Source: Candidatus Zixiibacteriota bacterium (GTDB lineage: Bacteria; Zixibacteria; MSB-5A5; GN15; JAAZOE01). From it: a stretch of 64,000 nucleotides of DNA. The notes under the pieces were generated by a model. That model made no database searches. It saw only the letters and a list, made by a program, of their open reading frames with translations, and was not told where the DNA came from. Of this stretch, positions 1-7,267 are shown one piece after another. The translations under genes and the position numbers were made by a program. The stretch spans positions 1 to 64,000 of the forward strand of contig JAZGGI010000023.1 in assembly GCA_036480375.1 (NCBI GenBank), written 5' to 3'. Positions within the stretch are counted from its first letter, which is position 1, and every line of letters begins with the position of its first letter.

Positions 1-345
1 TTTTGGGTCATATCAACAGGCGGGGGCCTGTTTTTGGCTGTCGCGCGGTGTATCCACTTCATGTTAATAGTATTTGGTGCCGTGCAGGTGTCCACACCTG
101 CGCGGTAAAAATGGGTTTGTTTCCTCATATTAACGTTTTTGGTCATATCAACAGGCGAAAGCCTGTTTTCAGCTGTCGCGCGGTGTATATGAATTTTATG
201 TCAAATATTATAAGCTGAGTGCTTCTCAAAATGGGTTTGTTTCCTCAGATTAACGTTTTGGGTCATATCAAACCGGTGGTGATTACGACAGGCAAAAGGG
301 GATGTCATCCCTTTTTGGCTGTCGCGTAGATGACCTGAACTTTTG
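1..345. repeat. Left-edge tandem intergenic repeat, about 2.5 units
   Basis: Noncoding direct repeats run off the left edge. GGTCATATCA occurs at 6-15, 141-150 and 261-270. CTGTCGCGCGGTGTAT occurs at 38-53 and 173-188, with a partial copy from 319. ATGGGTTTGTTTCCTCA occurs at 111-127 and 231-247. Unit spacing is therefore 120-135 bases. Small palindromes are embedded, for example CAGGTGT/ACACCTG at 85-100. A 71-codon open frame across it follows the repeat and has no ribosome binding site, so I do not call a gene. Confidence 0.7.
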
Positions 346-384
346 ACAAGAAGTTAGTCATTTATCTTATTCCAACTAATTGTA

Positions 385-440
385 CACACCCCGTCCCCGT
401 TACACGGGGCCACCCCTCTCAAGAGGGGAAAAATAAATGC
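385..440. repeat. Short dispersed palindromic repeat (CACCCCTCTC.AGAGGGG type)
   Basis: The string CACCCCTCTC-A-AGAGGGGAAAA forms a short hairpin and recurs in near-identical form around 3986-4026. An embedded CCCCGT...ACGGGG hairpin precedes it. Both copies lie in the intergenic DNA flanking the STAND NTPase gene. This looks like a REP-type genome repeat and no coding potential is seen. Confidence 0.55.
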
Positions 441-498
441 GATTATTTGCCTATCAAACCCGCGAAGGATCCGAAGAGGTAATTGTGGGAATCCGGAA

Positions 499-863
499 GA
501 GTTATCCACAATTGCATTTCTAAAAAATCCTCATATGTGAATGTGTTTGTGTGGGTTACAGCGAATTGGGTTCGTTTTGTCCTTTTTAGTACTTTCGAAA
601 GTTCTATTGGATAAAAGGCGAAGAGTCATTGCCAAATCATCCATGTTAATATCGCTCTGAATTCGCTGTGTGAATTATTAGTTTTCATCCTATAAAACGT
701 GGATGATTTCGGAAAAAACATCAGAGTTATCGAATAATTGCAGATGGCCCATGTGGAACCTACGCAAAAAAGCGCTTCGCTTATTTTTTGGGCGGGCGAC
801 CGGTTGCATGCACGATCAAATCTTAATAAACGTTGACATAATTGTATTTATGCGGTTTATTAT
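499..863 (+). repeat. Dispersed ~330-365 bp element, copy A, with promoter at its 3' end
   Basis: This stretch is paralogous to 44806-45142. Shared landmarks, in order, are GAGTTATCCACA (499-510), an identical 38-base block at 554-591, GGATGATTTC, a GGAACC.AC.CAAAAAA.CGCTTCGC stretch, ACCGGT, and TTGACATAAT at the 3' end. The last of these doubles as a -35 box (833-838), with a TTTATT or TATTAT -10 candidate at 856-863, about 85 bases before the STAND gene. No ORF is seen inside. It is probably a mobile or amplified noncoding element that brings a promoter to the downstream gene. Confidence 0.65.
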
Positions 864-948
864 TAATCGCAATTAGGGCGTTATTTTAGATTGTGCGTTT
901 GGGAAACATCTGTGGATTTATTAAAATCTCATTAGTTACGAGGGTGAA

Positions 949-3525
949 ATGCTGTCTATTGCCTCCATTAACATTAAACTGGCAGATATAAATCTGGGGC
1001 CGTCGATAACCTGTATCGGGCAGTTGGGACGCGGAGATGAGAAAATCCCCGGCAATCAAGTAGCAGAGCTTGTTGTCCCGTGGCAGAAGATTTTGCCTGA
1101 CCCCAATTTATTTTCTCTTTTGAGCTGGCATACCCGCATCTCCGAATTTGCGGGACGAGACCGGGAAATGGCCCGGCTGGTAAAATGGGCAAAGAGCAAT
1201 CATCCGATTCGTATTAATTTTGTCGTGGGCGAGGGCGGAGCCGGAAAAAGCCGCCTGGCGGCGGAATTTGCCGAAAAAATGCAGGGCGAAAACTGGTCGG
1301 CCGGGTTTATAAATTTGCGCAAACCGATTAATTTCCCGATGAGCGATGCCGGTACGCTCCTGATTGTCGATTATCCGGAAGAATATGTGGACAGGGTAAA
1401 AGAACTGCTTGGCGATCTCGCTCATTTGGGTCCCAACTGCCAACTGAGGGTTTTATTTCTTACCCGGCAGTCTCCCGAAAGGTGGGCGGATATTATTACA
1501 TCGGCCAACGCCAATAATCTGGTTGACAGTAATTATATAACTTTGAATCGTCTCGATGCACAGGACGCAAAAATCATATACAACACGACCGCATGCAAAG
1601 CGGGTGAAACTCTGGGGCATACATCCCAATCCGATCCTGGCCATGCTCTGATTCCGTCGGATGCGATGGACGCATGGATGAAAATCGCCCCGGAAAATCA
1701 CCGTTCCCTTTTTATTATGGCCGCCGCTGTTCACAGCGCAGAAAATCCGGATGATGAAATCGTCAATTTTAGCGGTCGACAAATTGTCACATCTCTTGTT
1801 GAAAGAGAAATCAATCGGGTTATAAGGATTGCCGAAAGTAGAAAATTGAAAGATAAATATGCCCTGGCTCGTTTAATGGCTATGGCGGCAATCGCGGGCG
1901 AATTAACATTATCGGAAATCGAGTCTTATATATTGGATAACAACGCACTGTTTGGCTTTAATACAGATGGAGATATTAAAGAAGAATTGATTTCGACCGG
2001 GTTATTCACTGGTGATAAACTATTGGCTCCTACGCCGGATATTGTCGCGGCGGCGTTGACGGTTAATATTCTTGCTCAGCGCCCGGAACACGCTCCGGAT
2101 TTAATCTGGGCCGCGCTCCAAAATGACCTTGAAGGAGGATTGGAACGTATCGGCCGCTTGTGCTATGACGCTGAAATTGTACTTGGAATGCGTGAGCATA
2201 GTCTCAGCGATTGGCTGGCACAAAAAATAGACGGCGATTTTGATAAATGTAAAATGCTGGATGATATAATTACCGAAGATATTCTGTCAATGTTTTTATA
2301 TAAAATAGGGGCAGTGATCAATCGCACTTTAATTAAATATACTAAAAAAGACGAGGATAAATCCCGGTATTATAATAATCTGAGTTATTACTTAGGCGCG
2401 CTGGGCGACACGGCGGGGGCATTGACGGCCATTCGGGAAGCGGTTGAAATTTATTGTCGTTTATCGGAATCGAATCCGGCTAAGTATGAGCCTGACCTGG
2501 CTATGAGTCTGAACAATCTGTCAAAGTATTTATCTGAAGCCGGCGATACAAAGGAAGCATTGGCGGCAATTCGGGAAGCGGTTAAAATAAGACGTCGTTT
2601 ATCGGAGTCGAATCCGGCCAGATATAAGCCTGACCTGGCCATGAGTCTGAACAATCTATCAAGTAATTTGTTTGCCGACGGTGATACATCGGGGGCATTG
2701 ACGGCCATTCGGGAGGCGGTTGAAATTAATCGTCGTTTGTCGGAATCGAATTCGGCCAGATATGAGCCTGAATTGGCCATGAATTTGAACAATCTTTCGA
2801 ATCGATTATCTGAAGACGGTGATGCGGCGGGGGCATTGACGGCCATTCGGGAGGCGGTTGAAATAAGACGTCGTTTATCGGAATCGAATCCGGCCAGATA
2901 TAAGCCTGACCTGGCCATGAGTCTGTACAATCTATCGAGTGATTTGTCAGACAGCGGTGATACGGCGGGAGCTTTGGATGCGATTCGGGAAGCGGTTGAA
3001 ATAAGACGTCGTTTGTCAGAATTGAATCCGGCCAGATATGAGCCTGAATTGGCAGCAAGTTTGAACAATCTTTCGAATCGATTATCTGAAGACGGTGATG
3101 CGGCGGGGGCATTGACGGCCATTCGGGAGGCGGTTGAAATAAGACGTCGTTTATCGGAATCGAATCCGGCCAGATATGAGCCTTACCTGGCCATGAGTCT
3201 GTTCAATCTGTCCAGTTATTTATCTGCCCAGGGCGATACGGAGGGGGCTTTGACTGCCATTTGTGAAGCGGTTAAAATAAGACGCCGTTTGTCAGAATTG
3301 AATTCGGCCAGATATGAGCCAGACCTGGCACATAGCCTTGGTCTAAATGGACTTATACTATCATCACAGCGAGAATATTCGAAAGCGATTTCCTTGTTGA
3401 ATGAAGGAATTGAATTATTGCGCCCTCATGTAGAAAAATACCCGGAGGGGCCGCACGCAAAGCTTCTTGCCACTATGGAAAGTGTATTAAAAGATACCCT
3501 GAATAAGTATAATTCGGGCGAGTAG
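949..3525 (+). CDS. STAND-type P-loop NTPase with C-terminal TPR array
   Basis: This 858-residue protein has no signal peptide and is probably cytosolic. After ~65 N-terminal residues comes a FAGRDREMARLVKW entry motif, then a Walker A GEGGAGKSR near residue 95 and a Walker B-like LLIVDYPEEY near 140, an arrangement typical of STAND signalling ATPases. From about residue 475 it carries seven 46-residue tetratricopeptide units (GD...AL.AIREAV.IRRRLSE.NPARYEP.LA.SL.NLS) plus a degenerate eighth. Such proteins sense ligands through the TPRs and switch by NTP-driven oligomerisation, and many act in antiviral defence or regulation. No effector domain (TIR, nuclease, protease) is visible, so it is either a regulator or has an unrecognised short N-terminal effector. 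A GAGGGTG ribosome site precedes the ATG. It stands alone between repeat-rich spacers. Confidence 0.8.
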   Translation: MLSIASINIKLADINLGPSITCIGQLGRGDEKIPGNQVAELVVPWQKILPDPNLFSLLSWHTRISEFAGRDREMARLVKWAKSNHPIRINFVVGEGGAGKSRLAAEFAEKMQGENWSAGFINLRKPINFPMSDAGTLLIVDYPEEYVDRVKELLGDLAHLGPNCQLRVLFLTRQSPERWADIITSANANNLVDSNYITLNRLDAQDAKIIYNTTACKAGETLGHTSQSDPGHALIPSDAMDAWMKIAPENHRSLFIMAAAVHSAENPDDEIVNFSGRQIVTSLVEREINRVIRIAESRKLKDKYALARLMAMAAIAGELTLSEIESYILDNNALFGFNTDGDIKEELISTGLFTGDKLLAPTPDIVAAALTVNILAQRPEHAPDLIWAALQNDLEGGLERIGRLCYDAEIVLGMREHSLSDWLAQKIDGDFDKCKMLDDIITEDILSMFLYKIGAVINRTLIKYTKKDEDKSRYYNNLSYYLGALGDTAGALTAIREAVEIYCRLSESNPAKYEPDLAMSLNNLSKYLSEAGDTKEALAAIREAVKIRRRLSESNPARYKPDLAMSLNNLSSNLFADGDTSGALTAIREAVEINRRLSESNSARYEPELAMNLNNLSNRLSEDGDAAGALTAIREAVEIRRRLSESNPARYKPDLAMSLYNLSSDLSDSGDTAGALDAIREAVEIRRRLSELNPARYEPELAASLNNLSNRLSEDGDAAGALTAIREAVEIRRRLSESNPARYEPYLAMSLFNLSSYLSAQGDTEGALTAICEAVKIRRRLSELNSARYEPDLAHSLGLNGLILSSQREYSKAISLLNEGIELLRPHVEKYPEGPHAKLLATMESVLKDTLNKYNSGE

Positions 3526-3641
3526 GATTATAGCAGAAAATTCTGAAATTATCTCGTTAAATGAGATGAACTATGATATAATTGATAGGGAATTTGGCGC
3601 AGGTGTGGATGCTATCTCCGCGCAGATTTGGGATGCTATTT

Positions 3642-4061
3642 GTCGAAACCTCCTTCACTTGCCCCTTCGGGGCTTCGTTTCAGGACCTACGGCAGGGGTT
3701 TCGACCTACAGGTTATTCGGAATCACCATCGAATTAGTATAAGATCATAAAGATATTTCGAAGACGACAACTCGAGAGTTGTCGCTACGAGGCATATGGC
3801 TGGAGCCCGATGGGCTCCATCCCTACGACTGGATTCCCGACTCGATCCCGCTCGGCGGGATCTCTCGGGAATGACAGACAAAATGTCGGTACACCGGGGG
3901 CATACGCTAACCACGACAACTCCAGAGTTGTCGCTACACAAATGATTGGGTGATGAAAAACCGAGAGTTGTCGCTACACGGATTAACACACCCCGCCCCT
4001 TTGGGGCACCCCTCTCGAGAGGGGAAAATAGTCCTATTGTCGAAACCGCAGGGATTTCGAC
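3642..4061. repeat. Cluster of REP-like palindromic intergenic repeats
   Basis: Several palindrome families are packed between genes. GTCGAAACC...GGTTTCGAC occurs at 3642-3705, with a related form at 4039-4061. CGACAACTC-NN-GAGTTGTCG, followed by CTAC, occurs at 3765-3784 and 3914-3933, with a half copy at 3963-3979. GGAGCCC-GAT-GGGCTCC lies at 3802-3818. An ATTCCCGA...TCGGGAAT nested hairpin spans 3833-3872, and a CACCCCTCTC...GAGAGGGG copy ends near 4026. The first two families recur at 44654-44700. A 117-codon minus-strand open frame here only follows the repeats. Confidence 0.7.
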
Positions 4062-4130
4062 TGTTTGGGTCAACATGTTGTGTTTATTATAAAATCATAC
4101 ACTATATATAGTTATCGAAATAAATAATAG

Positions 4131-4200
4131 AAAAAATCAGAAAAAAATCAGAAAAAAATCAGAAAAAAATCAGAAAAAAACAAAAAAATAACGAAAAATC
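4131..4200 (+). promoter_or_regulatory. Phased A-tracts (11-bp period) upstream of a promoter
   Basis: Runs of six or seven A residues begin at 4131, 4141, 4152, 4163, 4174, 4182 and 4194. The first five are spaced 10-11 bases apart by a repeated ATCAG linker, close to one helical turn. Phased A-tracts are a known cause of intrinsic DNA curvature, and A-rich DNA directly upstream of a -35 box can act as an UP element. The block ends just before the -35 box at 4203. Confidence 0.6.
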
Positions 4201-4202
4201 AC

Positions 4203-4231
4203 TTGACTACTGCACAAATGTGCAGTATATT
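4203..4231 (+). promoter_or_regulatory. Promoter with LexA-box-like palindrome filling the spacer
   Basis: TTGACT (4203-4208) and TATATT (4226-4231) are separated by exactly 17 bases. A perfect 8-2-8 inverted repeat, ACTGCACA-AA-TGTGCAGT (4209-4226), fills the spacer. Its core TGCAC-AAAT-GTGCA fits the pattern TGCNC-N4-GTGCA, which I recall as the LexA site of Fibrobacter. A repressor bound here would block RNA polymerase. The promoter drives the zinc-ribbon gene and, with only 38 bases between them, the helicase. SOS control is an inference, since no lexA gene lies in the window. Confidence 0.65.
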
Positions 4232-4268
4232 GAATTTGCGCCGATAATATCAACAGACAGGAGATGTA

Positions 4269-4508
4269 ATGCTTTTCAAAACGAAAAATAAAGGAGACGT
4301 TTCTTCGGCGGTAAAACCGAAATCGCAGGCGTCATTTTCTCCATCAGCGACTGGGATAGCGCGGGACAGTATGTCCGTCAGCGTATCGGGGTATCATTCG
4401 AGTAATAAAACGGGCAATGCTGAGAGTTGTCCTGATTGCGGCGGGTATCTGGCCCGTATCGGGTACTGTTTTTCGTGTATTGCCTGCGGGTGGGGAGGAT
4501 GTTCCTAA
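4269..4508 (+). CDS. Small zinc-ribbon protein resembling the C-terminal tail of B12-dependent ribonucleotide reductase
   Basis: This is a 79-residue protein with a good ribosome site (ACAGGAGATGTA) just before its ATG. The first ~50 residues are Ser-rich and low complexity. The last ~28 hold six cysteines (54, 57, 67, 70, 73 and 78) in the order CPDCG...C..C.ACGW..C. That spacing resembles the C-terminal zinc/redox tail of class II (NrdJ) reductases. Here the tail stands alone. It is first in a probable operon with the helicase, behind the palindrome promoter, so a role linked to DNA damage or to reductase re-reduction is possible but not shown. Confidence 0.65.
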   Translation: MLFKTKNKGDVSSAVKPKSQASFSPSATGIARDSMSVSVSGYHSSNKTGNAESCPDCGGYLARIGYCFSCIACGWGGCS

Positions 4509-4546
4509 AAAACGCGGCTTGTTGCCGAATAGTAAGGGGAATGATT

Positions 4547-7171
4547 ATGCGGAAAAGATTATTACCATACAGTATTCCGGAGCCGGTCTTGAGTCAGTGG
4601 GAGAAACGGTATCGAGGCAAGTTGCTGCCTCTCCAGTATAGAGCTATTGAAGACTACAAATTAATGGAGGGGCGTTCTCTTCTTATCTCGGCGCCGACTT
4701 CGGCGGGCAAGACGTTTTGCGGAGAGATGGCTCTTATCCGGGCAATTCGGCAAAGGCAAAAGGCAATCTTTCTGGTGCCTCTCAAAGCCGTCGCCGAGGA
4801 AAAATATCGGTTATTCGAGGATTGTTACGGGGGCATCGGTTTGCGGGTTCTGATCGGGACTCACGATCACCCCGAAAATGATACCGATATCGAAAACGGA
4901 CGGTTCGATATTGCCGTTATAGTTTATGAAAAATTCAATTCCCTTCTTCTCACCAATCTTGATATTCTCGGACAAATCGGAACGATTGTCATCGATGAAT
5001 TGCAGATGCTGGAGGATGAAACGCGGGGGGCGCGGTTGGAATTGGCCCTGGCCAAATTGCTATACTGTGATTACAATCCTCAGATTGTGGCCTTATCGGC
5101 GGTTTTGGGTGAAGCTAATGATCTGGCCGAATGGCTGGGATGCCGGTTGCTTCTTGAGAAAAATCGTCCGGTGGAATTGCGCCGGGGCGTCGCGTCTGAC
5201 GGAAAATTCTATTTTCGCTGTCACAATTCGGGGGATACCGGCGAAGAATCGTGCCCTCGGGGCGAGAACACAATTGACACTCTTTTTAAAAATATCGAAG
5301 AAACCGTAAAATCTAATCAATCGGTGTTGGTGTTTCTCAAATCGAAAATCGACACCGTCAATGCCGCTCGGAAATTCGTTAAGTATGCCGGGCTTGAGCC
5401 GGACGATAAAAACCGCGAGTATTTTTTATCCCAATTGGGCGATGAGGAAAATTCATCGCTTCTTGATAATCTTATCAGCCTGCTTAGTTGCGGAATCGCC
5501 TTCCATAATGCCGATTTGACTATCGCGCAGAGGATGGCCGTCGAAGAGGGATATCGCAGGGGATATATTAGAGCCGTTTTCGCCACGACGACTCTATCGA
5601 CCGGGATCAATCTACCGGCCTCAACCGTATTTGTGGAAGCTCAGAAATACAACTTTCAAGGGTACACCGGGAAGCCGGGGTTGGAGCCGCTGAGTTGGGG
5701 TGAGTATGAAAGCATGTCGGGCCGGGCCGGACGGGTGGGTCTTTTGGATAAAGACATCAAAGCCGGCCGGGCGGTATTATTCGCCTCATGCGATCTGGAA
5801 AAATCAATTCTCTGGGATTACTATATCGATAATCGGGCCAATCCTTTGAATTCGCGATTGGATACCCTGCCGGTGGAGGATATTATCCTTGATTTATTCG
5901 GGTCCCAACTGGTAAGACGGCCGGAAGACATAAACGAATTATTATCCGGGACGTTTTTTGCCGCTCGCAATGGCCGTCAGCCAAAAATAAGCGCCGCAAT
6001 CTATGCTCAACTCATCGATGAAAGTTTCCTTAAGCGGCGGGACGACGACTTGGCAATAACGCCTCTGGGAATGGCCGTGGCTGTGACCGGTTTGGGAATT
6101 GGCACCGCCCGAAAAATCATCAGGGATTGGGATCTGTCCCGACCGAAAACGGATGAGGAAGTATTTTTTGATATTCTTGATACTTCCGCCGCTCAAAATA
6201 TGTATCTGCCGGGTGTTGGTTTTGGGGGCGGGGCAATCGCGCCCGCTCGACATTTACACGGTGGTAGTTCTCTGGTTCGAAATTTTTCGACCCGACGGGA
6301 CAAACTGACGGCCGATGAGATTCGCCGGGTGCGGTTGGCCTTTCTGCTGATTGATTGGAAAGGCGGTTTTTCGGCTCTGGATATTGAAAATGATTACCGC
6401 CTTCATCTGGGTATGATGGATTACCTGGCCCGCCAGATGGCCTGGCTCCTGTCGAGTTCGGCGGCTGTTATTAAAACCCTCGATAATTACTCGAAATTGC
6501 CGGGCCTGCTCAATGAATTGGCATTTTCCGTGGGAACCGGTCTTCCCTCTGAGCTTAAGGATATCTACGATGTCGCCGGAAATATTCTTCATCGGGGAGA
6601 AATTTTAAGCCTCTATCGAAAAGGGATAATCGACTTGAAGGAAATGCTCGATAAGGGGCTGGCCATAATCTCTCAACATATATCCTCGGAAACCCGGCTT
6701 AATAAAATCGAGAAACAATTCCAAAAAATAAAGGAGAGTAAAATGAATACTAACGCTCACATTGCCAGAATCGTGAATTCCTGGCCGAAATCGATTGAGA
6801 TTGATGGGACGCCGGTTCGGGAACGGTTCCGCGTCCGTATCAACGGCCAAACGATTAATCTGACCGGAAAATCCTTTAAGTATCTCTGCCGGCTGGCCTG
6901 GTCCCGGCTGACTCGCGATAACGGGTGGTTGTACAAGGAGGATTTGGAGCAGGGATTTAATCAGGCCCGGTACTTGTATCGTCTGCGCCAGGAAATCGGC
7001 CGTGATTTCCTCCCTGGCTGGCCGCTCTATGAAAACAATCGCTCCGGATATTATCGGCTGGCGGTGCCTCCCGATAGTATAAAGGTTAACGTCGATGCCT
7101 TAAGAGACAATCCGGATTTTGAAATCCGGCAAATGGGTGGGGATTTGAAGCCGTTTATGATGACCGGATGA
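4547..7171 (+). CDS. Ski2-like superfamily 2 DEAD/DEAH-box helicase
   Basis: I choose the ATG at 4547 (874 residues) because AAGGGGA lies six bases upstream. The open frame extends to 4436, but that part overlaps the zinc-ribbon gene. Helicase motifs include APTSAGKT (motif I, about residue 50), IVIDELQ (motif II, about 148, with Gln where DEAH/DEIH proteins have His), LSAVLG (motif III variant), TTTLSTGINLPA (motif V) and SMSGRAGRVG (motif VI). Ski2/Hel308-type enzymes unwind or remodel DNA or RNA with 3'-5' polarity. The C-terminal ~400 residues look like helical and winged-helix accessory domains and match nothing I can name. The upstream palindrome promoter suggests damage-inducible expression. 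Confidence 0.85.
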   Translation: MRKRLLPYSIPEPVLSQWEKRYRGKLLPLQYRAIEDYKLMEGRSLLISAPTSAGKTFCGEMALIRAIRQRQKAIFLVPLKAVAEEKYRLFEDCYGGIGLRVLIGTHDHPENDTDIENGRFDIAVIVYEKFNSLLLTNLDILGQIGTIVIDELQMLEDETRGARLELALAKLLYCDYNPQIVALSAVLGEANDLAEWLGCRLLLEKNRPVELRRGVASDGKFYFRCHNSGDTGEESCPRGENTIDTLFKNIEETVKSNQSVLVFLKSKIDTVNAARKFVKYAGLEPDDKNREYFLSQLGDEENSSLLDNLISLLSCGIAFHNADLTIAQRMAVEEGYRRGYIRAVFATTTLSTGINLPASTVFVEAQKYNFQGYTGKPGLEPLSWGEYESMSGRAGRVGLLDKDIKAGRAVLFASCDLEKSILWDYYIDNRANPLNSRLDTLPVEDIILDLFGSQLVRRPEDINELLSGTFFAARNGRQPKISAAIYAQLIDESFLKRRDDDLAITPLGMAVAVTGLGIGTARKIIRDWDLSRPKTDEEVFFDILDTSAAQNMYLPGVGFGGGAIAPARHLHGGSSLVRNFSTRRDKLTADEIRRVRLAFLLIDWKGGFSALDIENDYRLHLGMMDYLARQMAWLLSSSAAVIKTLDNYSKLPGLLNELAFSVGTGLPSELKDIYDVAGNILHRGEILSLYRKGIIDLKEMLDKGLAIISQHISSETRLNKIEKQFQKIKESKMNTNAHIARIVNSWPKSIEIDGTPVRERFRVRINGQTINLTGKSFKYLCRLAWSRLTRDNGWLYKEDLEQGFNQARYLYRLRQEIGRDFLPGWPLYENNRSGYYRLAVPPDSIKVNVDALRDNPDFEIRQMGGDLKPFMMTG

Positions 7172-7199
7172 GAATTTTGTAACCTTCTTTCCTCAAAGG

Positions 7200-7228
7200 T
7201 TGACAATTTCTTAAATGAGAGGTAAACT
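7200..7228 (+). promoter_or_regulatory. Probable promoter of the Lon-like gene
   Basis: TTGACA (7200-7205) and TAAACT (7223-7228) are separated by 17 bases. Transcription would start ~30 bases before the ATG at 7268. A small AACCTT/AAGGTT inverted repeat lies directly upstream. No heat-shock (CIRCE-like) operator is seen. Confidence 0.5.
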
Positions 7229-7267
7229 TCATTGAGAAAAGATTGTATAAGCCGATAAAGAGGAAAG

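Noticed and set aside
1-345. Left-edge repeats as CRISPR
   Set aside because: The shared blocks are unequal, the units differ in length (120 and 135 bases), and there are no cas genes.
2451-3122. 223-codon minus-strand repetitive frame
   Set aside because: It is the reverse of the TPR repeats of the STAND gene, and its repetition simply mirrors them.
3723-4076. 117-codon minus-strand frame in the REP cluster
   Set aside because: Made of palindromic repeat sequence, with no ribosome site.
4131-4180. Short tandem repeats as a CRISPR array
   Set aside because: The units are 11-base A-tracts with no unique spacers and no cas genes. They are better explained as phased A-tracts.
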